Positions 1-8,248 of a stretch of 33,542 bases of DNA are shown here, one piece after another. Source of the stretch: Deltaproteobacteria bacterium (GTDB lineage: Bacteria > Desulfobacterota > Syntrophia > Syntrophales > UBA2210); the NCBI GenBank assembly GCA_026388515.1, contig JAPLJO010000114.1, positions 1 through 33,542 of the forward strand. Direction: 5' to 3'. Position 1 is the stretch's first letter. Every line of letters begins with the position of its first letter. Position numbers and translations under genes: made by a program. Under the pieces are notes generated by a model. That model was not told where the DNA came from. It did no database searches and was given only the letters and a program-made list of their open reading frames with translations.

Positions 1-471
1 TGAGACCGTGTCTCCCGGCGTTCCCCGTATTTCGCGGCGATCCTTCACGATGAAGTGTTCGCACGCCTCATCGCGGATCACTGCATCCACGCCGCACTCG
101 CCCGCCATGACAAGGAGTGAGATATTCGCCAGTGTATGGTCAATGCGCCCGCCGAGGGCGCCGAGAATGACGATGTGATCGGGCTTCATCTCAAGGGCGC
201 GCGCGAGGGCAAGCTCCGTATCCGTTTCATCCTTGTGCACGGGATGACGCTCGATACGGCTTCCCCTCTGCATGAAACCATCGAGTGTCGTTTTATCCGC
301 CGAATCCATATCGCCCACAATGAGGTCGGGAACGATGCCGGTCCCGACAAGGTGACGGAGCCCGCCGTCGGCGCAGATGATCACCGGGCCTCCAAGTAGA
401 GCGATTGTCCGCGAAATGAGTCCGGCGTCCTTGATGGCGCCTCCCGAAATGATGACCACGTTTTTTTTCAT
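1..471 (-). CDS. thiN: Thiamine pyrophosphokinase, 3' end cut by window edge
   Basis: The gene is missing from the ORF track because it runs off the window, but the minus strand is open from an ATG at 471 to base 1 (157 codons; the family is about 210 aa). The enzyme transfers pyrophosphate from ATP to thiamine, giving thiamine diphosphate in the cytoplasm. Visible family marks are ADGG (residues 34-37), GDMDS (53-57) and the diagnostic HPVHKDETDTELA (76-88), followed by LGALGGRIDHTLANI. A GGAGG ribosome site lies just before the ATG. It sits directly behind a TPP riboswitch and terminator, which independently supports the assignment: product feedback on salvage of thiamine. The missing C-terminus would carry the rest of the substrate-binding domain. 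Confidence 0.93.
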   Translation of the reverse strand, partial: MKKNVVIISGGAIKDAGLISRTIALLGGPVIICADGGLRHLVGTGIVPDLIVGDMDSADKTTLDGFMQRGSRIERHPVHKDETDTELALARALEMKPDHIVILGALGGRIDHTLANISLLVMAGECGVDAVIRDEACEHFIVKDRREIRGTPGDTVS

Positions 472-495
472 GGAGCCTCCGGGTACTGCAAAATG

Positions 496-530
496 AAAAA
501 AGGGCACGCCCTCAACGGGTAATGCCCTTT
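496..530 (-). terminator. Riboswitch-controlled intrinsic terminator before thiN
   Basis: On the minus strand AAAGGGCA pairs with TGCCCTTT, with a further CCC/GGG pairing inside, followed by a run of T. The 5' arm contains GGCATTACCC (518-527 on the minus strand), the exact complement of GGGTAATGCC in the aptamer (559-568). Ligand-bound aptamer and terminator can therefore coexist, whereas the ligand-free RNA can form an antiterminator. Confidence 0.85.
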
Positions 531-544
531 AACAGATCATTCAC

Positions 545-614
545 GACCTCCCTACGCTGGCATTACCCAGATCAGGTTCAAAGGGTATTATCTCAGCCGC
601 AACGGCACCCCTGA
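545..614 (-). promoter_or_regulatory. TPP (thi-box) riboswitch aptamer
   Basis: The minus strand carries the conserved thi-box elements in order: GGGGTGCC, GGCTGAGA, ACCCTTTGAACCTGATCTGG, then GTAATGCCAGCGTAGGGA. These form the pyrimidine- and pyrophosphate-sensing arms of the class. It lies between a candidate promoter (638-666) and thiN, so it acts on thiN and not on the tatD gene upstream. Expected behaviour is transcription termination when thiamine diphosphate is abundant. Confidence 0.96.
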
Positions 615-637
615 TACACTATTCCGATTTGCGATGT

Positions 638-666
638 ATCGTACGCGAAGCGCTCCCGGGAATCAA
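638..666 (-). promoter_or_regulatory. Candidate sigma-70 promoter for riboswitch-thiN transcript
   Basis: The minus strand has TTGATT (661-666), a 17-bp spacer, then TACGAT (638-643). Initiation would fall a few bases before the riboswitch, as expected for a riboswitch leader. This is a by-eye match only. Confidence 0.55.
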
Positions 667-727
667 GAAAATACTTGACGTGTCGGCACTGGTAAAAGAC
701 TTGCCGTGGTGGAGTATATTGCCCTGG

Positions 728-1504
728 TCAGGGCTTAAGAACCGCCAATCCGAATACTTCCCTCGCATTCCTGGTTGTCACACGGGCCACTTCTTCATAG
801 GAAACGCCCTTTATAGTGGCCACCGCCCGGGCCGTCACTGTCACGTACAGCGGCTCATTTCTTTTGCCTCTCTTCGGTTCGGGCGTAAGAAAGGGGCAGT
901 CCGTCTCCACGAGCAGGCGGTCCAGAGGAGTCTTTCTCACCACATCCCGGAGGATGGAGGAGTTTTTATAGGTGACGGTGCCGGGAACGGAAATATAATA
1001 CCCCATGTCGAGACACCGCTTCGCCATGTCATAGTCACCGGAAAAACAGTGGACGATTCCCCTCACGCTTCCGTTCCACTTCTCCAGCATGGTTACAATT
1101 TCTCCGTGGGCGTCCCGGTCATGGATGATGACGGGCTTGCCAAGCTCACAGGCCAGTTCCATCTGTTCTCCAAAGCACCGGATCTGAACGTCCCGCGGTG
1201 AGAGGTTTCTGAAAAAATCGAGCCCTATCTCGCCATAGGCAACCACCTTCCCGTGGGCGGCAAGCGCTCGTAACGTATCATAGGTTTCCTTTTTTATATA
1301 TTTCACGGAGTGAGGATGAATACCCACGGTGGCAAAGACCATCTCGTATTTTTCCGCCATGGCTATTGCTTTGCGGCAATCGGGAAGATCGATCCCCACG
1401 GTGACAATGCACTCCACACCGCCTTCCTGTGCCCGCCGGATCACCTCATCCCTGTCCCTGTCAAACTCTTTCAGCTCTATATGAGCGTGCGAATCTATAA
1501 GCAT
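728..1504 (-). CDS. tatD: TatD family metal-dependent deoxyribonuclease
   Basis: A 258-aa TatD/YcfH-type hydrolase with a TIM-barrel metallo-dependent fold. The metal ligands are visible: HAH (H6, H8), GEIGLDF with E92, IIHDRDAH (H128), HCFSG (H152) and ETDCPFLTP with D202. Family members act as 3'-5' DNA exonucleases in the cytoplasm and have been linked to DNA repair and quality control. Length is normal. The start is two bases after the stop of the upstream permease gene (GAGGGAGTAAGGATG), so it is translationally coupled and belongs to the same minus-strand unit. The exact biological substrate cannot be inferred. Confidence 0.93.
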   Translation of the reverse strand: MLIDSHAHIELKEFDRDRDEVIRRAQEGGVECIVTVGIDLPDCRKAIAMAEKYEMVFATVGIHPHSVKYIKKETYDTLRALAAHGKVVAYGEIGLDFFRNLSPRDVQIRCFGEQMELACELGKPVIIHDRDAHGEIVTMLEKWNGSVRGIVHCFSGDYDMAKRCLDMGYYISVPGTVTYKNSSILRDVVRKTPLDRLLVETDCPFLTPEPKRGKRNEPLYVTVTARAVATIKGVSYEEVARVTTRNAREVFGLAVLKP

Positions 1505-1506
1505 CC

Positions 1507-2158
1507 TTACTCCCTCAGGCGCGGGTCAAGGGAATCCCGAATCCCTTCGCCGAGAAGATTATAGCCCATGACCGTTATCAGGATGGCAAGACCGGGGTAC
1601 AGTGAAAGCCACCATGCGATATCGATGTTGTCCTTTCCCGCCGTGAGAATATTCCCCCAGCTCGGCGTGGGCGGCTGCACACCGATGCCCAGGAAACTGA
1701 GCGCGGACTCGGTAAGTATGGCCCCCGCCACCCCGAGCGTTGCGGCAACGAGGACGGAAGACATGGCATTCGGCAGGATATGCCTGAAGATGATGCGGAA
1801 ATCCCCGGCGCCGATGCCCCGTGCCGCCTGTACGAAATCCCTCTCCTTGAGGGATATGAAATCGGCTCTCACGAGGCGCGTGATGCCCATCCATCCCGTG
1901 AGGCCGATGACAATCATGATATTCCATATGGACGGCTCAAGAAATGCAATCACGGCGAGAATGAGAAAGAACGAGGGGAAGCAGAGCATGATGTCCACGA
2001 AACGCATGATGACCGCATCAACCCATCGTCCATATCGCGTTCGGATCAAAGGGCGATATCCACGGCGAGAGAAAGGAAACAACGAAAAGGAACACCACGA
2101 TGACGCCGCCCGCCACGGCCATTTTGTTTTTTAAGAATCGGTTCCGGAAATCATCCAT
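1507..2158 (-). pseudogene. ABC peptide/nickel-type permease (OppC/DppC), internal deletion and frameshift
   Basis: The ORF track shows only a 191-aa fragment from 2082. An ATG at 2158 opens a different frame encoding a normal OppC N-terminus (MDDFRNRFLKNKMAVAGG, one membrane helix, then SPWISPFDPNAI). That frame stops at 2018-2020, and the homology resumes in the other frame at YGRWVDAVIMRFVDIML. In intact homologues these two parts are separated by roughly 60 residues containing the LGTDxxGRDxxSR signature and membrane helices, all absent here. The remainder is well preserved: the EAA loop (FVQAARGIGAGDFRIIFRHILPNA), PPTPSWG and the C-terminal DPRLR. The break is near GAACGCGATATGG at about 2030-2045. 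It is either a real pseudogene, which would disable the transporter, or an assembly error. Confidence 0.82.
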
Positions 2159-2164
2159 ACTGCT

Positions 2165-3139
2165 TCACTTCACCCGTATCCGGGGATCGGCCACGGCATA
2201 GGATATATCCGCAATCAGGTTTCCCAGGAGCGTGAGTATCGCCCCGATAAAGAGGACGCCCATGATCACCGGGTAGTCCCTCGACATGACGGACATGTAG
2301 AAGAGCTGTCCCATGCCGGGTATCGCAAAAATCGTCTCGAAAATCACACTCCCGCCGATAAGCCCGGGCACGGAGAGCCCGAGAATCGTAATCACCGGGA
2401 GCAGCGCATTTCTCAGGGCGTGCTTGTAGATGACGGTCCTTTCGGAGAGACCCTTGGCCCGTGCAGTGGTGATGTAGTCCTGTTTGATCACCTCCAGCAT
2501 ATTGGAGCGCATGTACCGCGAGAGACCCGCAAGACCGCCGAAGGCGGAGAGCAGGACCGGCAGAAGCAGGTGTTTCGCCATATCAAAGAGTGCTGCAAAA
2601 AAAGACACCTCCCCGTAGCCGATCGAACGGAGCCCGGAAATGGGAAGCCAGTTCAGCTTCACACCGAACAGAATCATGAGAAGGAGGGCCAGCCAGAAGG
2701 TCGGTACGGCAAAGCCTATAAAGACAAAGACCGTGGTCGCTTTGTCGAAGAGGGAATCGCGGTGGACCGCCGAGAGAACGCCGATGGGTATGGCAATGAC
2801 GATAATCATGAAAAGTGACAGCACGTTGATGACAATCGTAATGGGGATACGCTCCATTACCTTGTCAACGACGGGCCGGTGATCCGATGAAAAGGAAGTC
2901 CCCAGATCAAAGAGGGCGAGCTTTTTCAGCCACAGCAAGTACTGGACATGGAGCGGCTTGTCGAGATCGTACATCGCCTTCAGGCGCTCCTTTGCCTCAG
3001 CGGAAACCTGGGGATTGAGATCCGTCTGGAGGTCCGTGGGCGATCCCGGAGCGAGATGGATCACGACAAAACATATGATGGTGATTCCGAGGAGAAGCGG
3101 AATCATAAGGATAAGCCGTTTTGCGATATATTCAGGCAT
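2165..3139 (-). CDS. ABC transporter permease, OppB/DppB type
   Basis: A 324-aa inner-membrane permease of the oligopeptide/dipeptide/nickel importer class. The family layout is clear: an N-terminal helix (residues 8-30), a periplasmic stretch with APGSPTD, about five further helices, and the EAA loop [31 protein letters not shown] (about 221-251) that docks onto the ATPase. The C-terminus ends [14 protein letters not shown], also typical. It lies 6 bp before the damaged OppC partner and 19 bp after the TIM-barrel gene, so it is mid-operon. Neither the ATPases nor a binding protein are in the window, so the substrate is unknown. With OppC broken, this half may have no functional partner. Confidence 0.92.
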   Translation of the reverse strand: MPEYIAKRLILMIPLLLGITIICFVVIHLAPGSPTDLQTDLNPQVSAEAKERLKAMYDLDKPLHVQYLLWLKKLALFDLGTSFSSDHRPVVDKVMERIPITIVINVLSLFMIIVIAIPIGVLSAVHRDSLFDKATTVFVFIGFAVPTFWLALLLMILFGVKLNWLPISGLRSIGYGEVSFFAALFDMAKHLLLPVLLSAFGGLAGLSRYMRSNMLEVIKQDYITTARAKGLSERTVIYKHALRNALLPVITILGLSVPGLIGGSVIFETIFAIPGMGQLFYMSVMSRDYPVIMGVLFIGAILTLLGNLIADISYAVADPRIRVK

Positions 3140-3158
3140 ATGCGCCCGCCTCAGTGTC

Positions 3159-3959
3159 TCATTGTGACTGCCCGAAAAGCCCCATGGACTTGATGTTTTT
3201 CATGGTCCGCCTGAACGCCGCCTCATTGTGGGGCTCCAGCGTGATGAGCGGCAGCGAATCCATCGTCTTCAGATACTGGAAGAGTTCTCGGAAAGGAAAT
3301 GTCCCCTCGCCCACGGGCAGATGATCATCGCGGGAGCCGCTATTATCGTGGAGGTGAACCTGCCGAATCGCGGAACCGAGCCTGTCCAGCCACGCCTTGA
3401 GCGGTTCTTCTGAAAAGACATTGAAATGCCCCGTATCAAAGCAGAAAGAGAGATTCGGCGAGGCCGGCAGGGCTTCGATGAGCCGTGCGATGTAGTGAGG
3501 GCCCCCTTCGTACACATTTTCCAGGGCGATGACCGTATTCATCTCTTCCGCGAGCGTAAGGAAATACGCCCAGGTATCACGGCTGTTCTCGAGCCACGCC
3601 TCCTCGTTCGACACATAATACCGCTCATCATATGAGGGATGGCAGACCACGCTCAACGGCTTGTAGTACGGGATGAGGTCAAAGACCTGCTTCAGCCGGT
3701 CCTTCGTCACCTCCCTCACTTTTCTGTCCAGGGCGCCCGGCCTAAGGTCAAAGAACGGGGCATGAAACGTCACGTTCACCCCTGCACCGGAAAGTATACG
3801 GGCCGTCTCGATGAAATCGCCAGTGGTAAACCGGTCGAGTACGAAACAGTTGAAGCCGATTTCGGGATTCAGTTTTTCGCGGATGACGAGGGGAAGATGC
3901 TCATCAATGAGCATCTGGTAGGGCATGTTCACCTGGACTTTCCGCATCACGTCACGCAT
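3159..3959 (-). CDS. Sugar phosphate isomerase/epimerase-like TIM-barrel protein
   Basis: A 266-aa protein of the xylose isomerase-like/AP endonuclease family 2 barrel superfamily. Likely metal-binding positions are FHAPFFDL (H66), VCHPSYD (H107), ALENVYEGG (E147), FCFDTGHFN (D175, H178), VHLHDNSG (H202, H204), and LEPH (E242). Members include sugar isomerases, epimerases and endonuclease IV; the sequence does not tell which applies. It begins the minus-strand unit running into oppB-oppC-tatD. Start choice is uncertain: ATGs at residues 1, 5 and 12 are all possible and none has a strong ribosome site; homologues commonly begin close to MPYQM. Confidence 0.8.
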   Translation of the reverse strand: MRDVMRKVQVNMPYQMLIDEHLPLVIREKLNPEIGFNCFVLDRFTTGDFIETARILSGAGVNVTFHAPFFDLRPGALDRKVREVTKDRLKQVFDLIPYYKPLSVVCHPSYDERYYVSNEEAWLENSRDTWAYFLTLAEEMNTVIALENVYEGGPHYIARLIEALPASPNLSFCFDTGHFNVFSEEPLKAWLDRLGSAIRQVHLHDNSGSRDDHLPVGEGTFPFRELFQYLKTMDSLPLITLEPHNEAAFRRTMKNIKSMGLFGQSQ

Positions 3960-4050
3960 AACCCACCGTCACACACGCAATTCACGCGCATTCCTCTACC
4001 ATATCGACACTGATTCCACAACGGCGCCGGGATGACGTCATAAATTTTTC

Positions 4051-4080
4051 TTGACAGGGGCGGAACGAAAAGAATATAGT
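4051..4080 (+). promoter_or_regulatory. Promoter of the aromatic amino acid supraoperon
   Basis: A perfect TTGACA (4051-4056) and TATAGT (4075-4080) are separated by 18 bp. AATATA with 16 bp is an alternative -10. Initiation near 4087 would give a leader of about 20 nt before the leader-peptide ATG. This is the only strong promoter seen before aroF. Confidence 0.78.
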
Positions 4081-4109
4081 GCATCACTTTTTGAAAAAGG
4101 GAGTTTTCG

Positions 4110-4196
4110 ATGGGCAGTACCACTCACGCAACCTACTTTTATTTTAGCTACTATTATAGCGTGGGTTCGGTGTGCCCGTCGCCCGTGAGTAGCTAA
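4110..4196 (+). CDS. Tyr/Phe-rich attenuator leader peptide
   Basis: A 28-codon ORF too short for the ORF track, with GGGAG five or six bases before its ATG. Residues 9-16 read YFYFSYYY: five Tyr and two Phe codons within eight. Such clustering directly upstream of DAHP synthase, between a promoter and a terminator, is the hallmark of a ribosome-stalling leader peptide. Translation would stall when charged tRNA-Tyr (and tRNA-Phe) are scarce, changing RNA folding downstream. The peptide itself is not expected to have a function. Known pheL and tyrosine/phenylalanine leaders of enterobacteria follow the same principle; this sequence is not one I recognise. Confidence 0.85.
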   Translation: MGSTTHATYFYFSYYYSVGSVCPSPVSS

Positions 4197-4307
4197 CTCT
4201 TTCAAAACTACGAAACGCAGGCCATGGGTAAACCGAACGGTGTACACCATGGCTTTTCTGTTTCTGAGCCATGGCGAACGAAAGGTCCCATGGCTTTTTT
4301 ATTTTTT
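4161..4307 (+). promoter_or_regulatory. Transcription attenuator with four CCATGG arms before aroF
   Basis: Four copies of a CCATGG-cored arm occur at 4221-4227, 4247-4253, 4268-4275 and 4288-4294. Because CCATGG is self-complementary, each arm can pair with its neighbours: 1:2 and 3:4, or 2:3. Arms 3:4 are followed by TTTTTTATTTTTT and form an intrinsic terminator; arms 1:2 are followed by a weaker TTTTCTGTTT. In addition GTTCGGTGTGCCC (4165-4177), just after the Tyr codons, can pair with GGGTAAACCGAAC (4226-4238), with one mismatch and one wobble in 13. This pairing would occlude arm 1. The set forms a chain of mutually exclusive hairpins. Which one the stalled ribosome favours cannot be decided by eye. 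Confidence 0.8.
4268..4307 (+). terminator. Attenuator terminator of the aro leader
   Basis: GCCATGG (4268) pairs with CCATGGC (4288-4294) around a 13-nt loop, followed immediately by six T, an A and six more T. It lies between the Tyr/Phe leader peptide and the aroF ribosome site, so read-through is needed to express the operon. Confidence 0.82.
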
Positions 4308-4366
4308 AGGAATGCAGCGCAACGCAGAAGATGGACTTTTTACGAAGCCATCTAAGGAGGTGTACG

Positions 4367-5395
4367 GTGATTATTGTAATGAAACGAAGTGCGACGGACC
4401 AACAGATCGATGCAGTCGTCCAGTGGATTGAATCGCTCGGCTACAAGGTTCACCTGTCGCGTGGCACTGAGCGTACTATTATCGGCGCTGTGGGCGATCA
4501 GCGCGGCAAGGAGAATCTCCGTCTCGTCGAGTCGCTCCCGGGGGTGGAAAAAACAGTACCCATCCTGAAGCCCTACAAGCTCGCGAGCCGCGAATCAAAA
4601 GAAGGCAATACCGTCATCAGGGTAAAAGACGTTCAAATAGGCGGCGGCACGTTCGTCGTCATGGCCGGGCCCTGCGCCGTGGAGAGCGACGAGCAGATGA
4701 TGGAGAGCGCCTATGTGGTAAAAAAGGGCGGCGCCGATATCCTGAGAGGCGGCGCCTTCAAGCCGAGAACGTCGCCGTACAGCTTCCAGGGAATGGAAGA
4801 GGAAGGACTCAAGCTCCTGAAACGGGCGCGTGAAAAGTCGGGATTGCCCATCATCACCGAGGTCGTCAATCCCGCCGACGTGGACCTTGTGGAGGAATAC
4901 GCAGACGTGTTCCAGATAGGCGCGAGAAACATCCAGAACTTCGCCCTTCTCAAGGAAGTCGGCAGGGCGAAGAAACCGGTGCTCATCAAGCGGGGCATGA
5001 TGACGACCATCGAGGAACTCCTCATGTCCGCAGAGTATATTCTTTCCTCAGGCAACAGCGAGGTCATCCTCTGCGAACGGGGTATCAGGACCTTCGAGAC
5101 TGCGACGCGAAACACCCTCGACATCAGCGCCGTGCCCGTCCTTAAGGAACTGACCCACCTGCCTGTCATCGTGGATCCGAGCCACGCCTCGGGCAACTGG
5201 AAATACGTGCGGCCGCTGGCCAAATGCGCGCTGGCCGTGGGTGCCGACGGCATCATGATCGAAGTGCACCCGGATCCTGAAAAGGCCTTCTCCGATGGAA
5301 AGCAGTCGCTCAAGCCGGAAAAGTTCTATGAGCTTATGGAAGAGCTGCGGCTCATGGAGAAGTTCATCATGAAAGAGACGGTGGTGGTGCAATGA
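4367..5395 (+). CDS. aroF: 3-deoxy-7-phosphoheptulonate (DAHP) synthase
   Basis: This enzyme condenses phosphoenolpyruvate with erythrose-4-phosphate, the committed step of the shikimate pathway. The ORF track starts at 4331, but a GTG at 4367 has a perfect AAGGAGG six bases upstream and gives [12 protein letters not shown], the usual start of this type (342 aa). Residues 1-70 resemble the ferredoxin-like regulatory domain of Thermotoga-type DAHP synthases ([16 protein letters not shown]), known there for Tyr/Phe inhibition. The catalytic barrel shows GPCAVES (101-107), [14 protein letters not shown] (129-142), [29 protein letters not shown] and DPSHASG. It is the first gene after the Tyr/Phe attenuator and overlaps aroB by ATGA. 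Confidence 0.95.
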   Translation: MIIVMKRSATDQQIDAVVQWIESLGYKVHLSRGTERTIIGAVGDQRGKENLRLVESLPGVEKTVPILKPYKLASRESKEGNTVIRVKDVQIGGGTFVVMAGPCAVESDEQMMESAYVVKKGGADILRGGAFKPRTSPYSFQGMEEEGLKLLKRAREKSGLPIITEVVNPADVDLVEEYADVFQIGARNIQNFALLKEVGRAKKPVLIKRGMMTTIEELLMSAEYILSSGNSEVILCERGIRTFETATRNTLDISAVPVLKELTHLPVIVDPSHASGNWKYVRPLAKCALAVGADGIMIEVHPDPEKAFSDGKQSLKPEKFYELMEELRLMEKFIMKETVVVQ

Positions 5396-6486
5396 TTAAA
5401 ATCAAAGTGAACCTCGACCGGTACGCCCCCGCGTCCTACGATATCTGCATCGGGAGCGGCATTCTTGACCGCGTCGGTCTTCTCATCGGGAACGGAACTC
5501 CCGCAACGCGCTACATCATTGTGAGCGATACGACAGTCGCCTCGCTCCACGGTGAAAAACTGAAGGTACTCCTCGGCGGCATGGGATATGACGTTCACCT
5601 GGTCACCTTTCCGCCGGGCGAACGGTCAAAAACGCTTGGCACCGCACTTGCCGTCATCTCCTCGCTCCTCGAACTCGGGGCCGACCGCGCTTCGATGCTC
5701 ATCGCACTGGGCGGAGGAGTGACGGGAGATCTCGTGGCGTTCATCGCCTCCGTCTACATGCGGTCCGTGCCGTATGTCCACATACCGACGACGCTCATGG
5801 CGCAGGTGGACAGCAGTATCGGGGGGAAGACGGGAATCGATCTTCCCGAGGGGAAAAATCTCCTGGGCACCTTTTACCAGCCCAGGGGCATCTTCATCGA
5901 TCTTGATCTCCTCTCCACTCTTCCCGACGAAGAATTCAGAAACGGGCTCGCCGAAGTCCTCAAGTACGGCATCATCGAAGACCTTCGCCTTTTCGACCTT
6001 CTCGAAGGAAGCGCCGGCGAGGTGATGGCACGGAACCGGGCGATTCTCGAAACCATCGTCACGTCGTCCTGCACCATCAAGAAAGGGATTGTCGAAATCG
6101 ATGAGCGGGATACCGGTGTGAGAAGGGTGCTCAACTTCGGCCACACCGTGGGTCATGCCATCGAGGCGGAATCGGGCTACACCATATCCCACGGCAATGC
6201 CGTGGCGGCGGGAATGGTTGCCGCGGTGCGCATATCAGAAAAAGGAGGACACCTCCTCCCACAGGACCGGGAGCGCATCGAGGGGCTTATCAGGACCTAC
6301 GGACTTCTTGACCGCATACCGGCTTCGATTTCGACAGATAGCCTGATGGCACGAATGACAAAGGACAAGAAAAAGAAGGGCGATGCGATTCACTTCGTCC
6401 TCCTCAGGAAACCGGGGATACCTTTCATTCATGCCTCGGTGAAGCAACGCATAATCCGTGACACCCTGGAGGAGATGCACGCATGA
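5392..6486 (+). CDS. aroB: 3-dehydroquinate synthase
   Basis: A 364-aa NAD- and metal-dependent cyclase converting DAHP to 3-dehydroquinate, the second step of the shikimate pathway. Conserved blocks are [13 protein letters not shown] (about 105-117), [20 protein letters not shown] (131-150), [22 protein letters not shown] with metal ligand E188, [11 protein letters not shown] (248-258) and [11 protein letters not shown] (265-275). Length is normal for the family. Its ATG overlaps the aroF stop (ATGA), and its own stop overlaps pheA the same way, indicating translational coupling. Confidence 0.97.
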   Translation: MIKIKVNLDRYAPASYDICIGSGILDRVGLLIGNGTPATRYIIVSDTTVASLHGEKLKVLLGGMGYDVHLVTFPPGERSKTLGTALAVISSLLELGADRASMLIALGGGVTGDLVAFIASVYMRSVPYVHIPTTLMAQVDSSIGGKTGIDLPEGKNLLGTFYQPRGIFIDLDLLSTLPDEEFRNGLAEVLKYGIIEDLRLFDLLEGSAGEVMARNRAILETIVTSSCTIKKGIVEIDERDTGVRRVLNFGHTVGHAIEAESGYTISHGNAVAAGMVAAVRISEKGGHLLPQDRERIEGLIRTYGLLDRIPASISTDSLMARMTKDKKKKGDAIHFVLLRKPGIPFIHASVKQRIIRDTLEEMHA

Positions 6487-7565
6487 AGAATTCAGAGCTC
6501 ACACGGCTGCGTCACAGGATACGGAAGACCGATGAAATGCTTGTCGAAGTATTGAACGAGAGGTCGCGCCTTTCCATTGATATCGGCAAAATCAAGAAGC
6601 GCCGCCACATGGATGTGTACGATCCCGCCAAGGAAATGGCCGTCTACCGCCACCTTGACGAAATGAATGCCGGACCTCTTCCGCCCCGGGAGCTGCACCA
6701 CATCTTCAGGGAAATCATTTCTTCATCGCGCGCGCTCCAGGCCCCGGTATCGGTTGCCTGCCTGGGGCCCGAGGCGTCATTCTCCCACCTCGCCGCCCGG
6801 CATCATTTCGGGGAGGCGGCGCAGTATGTCTCGCTTCCCACCATCTCAGATGTCTTCGACCGGGTGGAGCGCAAGCAGGTCGCCTGCGGCGTAGTACCCA
6901 TCGAAAACTCCCTCGAAGGTTCCGTCGCCATGACGCTTGACCACCTTCACACGACGCCGCTCACCATCAGGGCCGAAATCCTGCTCCCCATCCAGCACTG
7001 CCTGCTCTCGGCGGCGGCGAAAATCAGGCCCCTCAGGCAAATCTACTCACATCCCCAGGCGCTTGCCCAGTGCCAGCAATGGCTCACCACTCACCTGCCC
7101 CGCTGCGACCGTCACGCCGTGGAAAGTACCGCAGTAGCGGTCCAGAAGGTTGCCGGCGACCGCGAAAGTGCCGCCATAGGAAGCAGGGAGGCCGCTACCC
7201 TTTACGGGCTGAATGTTCTTTTCGAAGGGATTGAAGACTACCACACGAATGTGACCCGTTTCATCGTCATCGGCGAAGGACTCACCGCGCGCACGGGGAA
7301 CGACAAGACTTCCATCCTTTTCGGGACCCGCCACGAGCCGGGTGCCCTCTTTCACGCGCTGGAACCGTTCGCGAAGAAAAAAATCAATCTCGTCAGGATT
7401 GAATCGCATCCCATAAAGGGGACCATGTGGGAGTATCTCTTTTTCGCGGACTGCACCGGAAGCATTGCCGATCGCACGGTCCGGTCGTGCCTCGCGGCAT
7501 TGAAGAAAAAAACGACTTTTTTCAAGATTCTTGGTTCATACCCCGCAGGAGAAATCCCGGCATGA
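6483..7565 (+). CDS. pheA: Bifunctional chorismate mutase/prephenate dehydratase
   Basis: A 360-aa P-protein. Residues 1-90 form an AroQ-type chorismate mutase helix bundle (LRHRIRKTDEMLVEVLNERSR, KIKKRRHMDVYDPAKE). Residues 90-268 are the prephenate dehydratase domain, with GPEASFSHLAA, VVPIENSLEGSV, AIGSREAA and the catalytic NVTRF (256-260). Residues 275-360 are an ACT domain with GALFHAL (287-293) and ESHP (307-310), the Phe-binding motifs, so allosteric feedback by phenylalanine is expected. It makes phenylpyruvate from chorismate. The mutase domain probably also supplies prephenate to TyrA, which has no mutase of its own. Overlaps of four bases with aroB and aroD. Confidence 0.96.
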   Translation: MKNSELTRLRHRIRKTDEMLVEVLNERSRLSIDIGKIKKRRHMDVYDPAKEMAVYRHLDEMNAGPLPPRELHHIFREIISSSRALQAPVSVACLGPEASFSHLAARHHFGEAAQYVSLPTISDVFDRVERKQVACGVVPIENSLEGSVAMTLDHLHTTPLTIRAEILLPIQHCLLSAAAKIRPLRQIYSHPQALAQCQQWLTTHLPRCDRHAVESTAVAVQKVAGDRESAAIGSREAATLYGLNVLFEGIEDYHTNVTRFIVIGEGLTARTGNDKTSILFGTRHEPGALFHALEPFAKKKINLVRIESHPIKGTMWEYLFFADCTGSIADRTVRSCLAALKKKTTFFKILGSYPAGEIPA

Positions 7566-8248
7566 TATGCCTTTCGATATTGAAACGGACACACGAAGAG
7601 GCCCTCGCACTCATGGAGCGATATACCGGCCTCTGCGATATTGTTGAACTGAGGCTCGATTCCATGGTGAATCCCGACCTGAAGAAATTGTGCAGCTCCA
7701 GGAAGTGTCCCGTCATTGCGACGAACAGGAAAAAGGGTGAGGGGGGGTACTTCGAGGGTACGGAGCGCGCGTGTGTTGCACTTCTGTGCGAAGCCGTGGA
7801 ACGCGGTGTGGATTTCGTGGATATGGAACTGCGTACCGGCACGGAGGGGGCGCAGATGATTGCGGATGCGCGCGCACGTACAAAGAAGCGGACACAACTC
7901 ATCGTCTCGTACCATGATGTCGAGGGAACCCCGTCTCTCAGACGGCTTCAAGCGATTGCGTCGCGGTGCAGGGCGCGTGGCGCCGATATGGTAAAAATCG
8001 TCACCCGCGCGAGGGTGATTGAGGACACAATATCAATACTGCAGCTTCTCCATCACGCCCGGGCAACGGAGACTGCAATGACGGCGTTCTGCATGGGTCC
8101 GGAAGGGCGATTGAGCAGGATTGCGGCGCCCTTCTTCGGCTCCCGTATCAGCTACGTCGCCGCCGGCGAGGCCGATGATACGGCACCGGGACAACTCACC
8201 ATCAAAGAAATGAACACCGTCATGGAGATACTAAGGCGACGAACATGA
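7562..8248 (+). CDS. aroD: 3-dehydroquinate dehydratase, type I
   Basis: The ORF track begins at 7427 inside pheA; the real start is the ATG at 7562 overlapping the pheA stop (ATGA), giving MICLSILKRT and 228 aa. Type I dehydroquinases dehydrate 3-dehydroquinate through a Schiff base. Visible residues: ELRLDSM (29-35), ATNRKKGEGGYFEG, the catalytic His in SYHDVEGT (H118), the Schiff-base Lys in DMVKIVTRA (K145), GPEGRLSRI (179-187) and the C-terminal YVAAGEADDTAPGQLT. Length is typical. It hands product to aroE, with which it overlaps by four bases. Confidence 0.95.
   Translation: MICLSILKRTHEEALALMERYTGLCDIVELRLDSMVNPDLKKLCSSRKCPVIATNRKKGEGGYFEGTERACVALLCEAVERGVDFVDMELRTGTEGAQMIADARARTKKRTQLIVSYHDVEGTPSLRRLQAIASRCRARGADMVKIVTRARVIEDTISILQLLHHARATETAMTAFCMGPEGRLSRIAAPFFGSRISYVAAGEADDTAPGQLTIKEMNTVMEILRRRT

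Noticed and set aside
136-399. Plus-strand ORF of 87 aa
   Set aside because: Shadow of thiN, whose minus-strand frame has the full family motifs.
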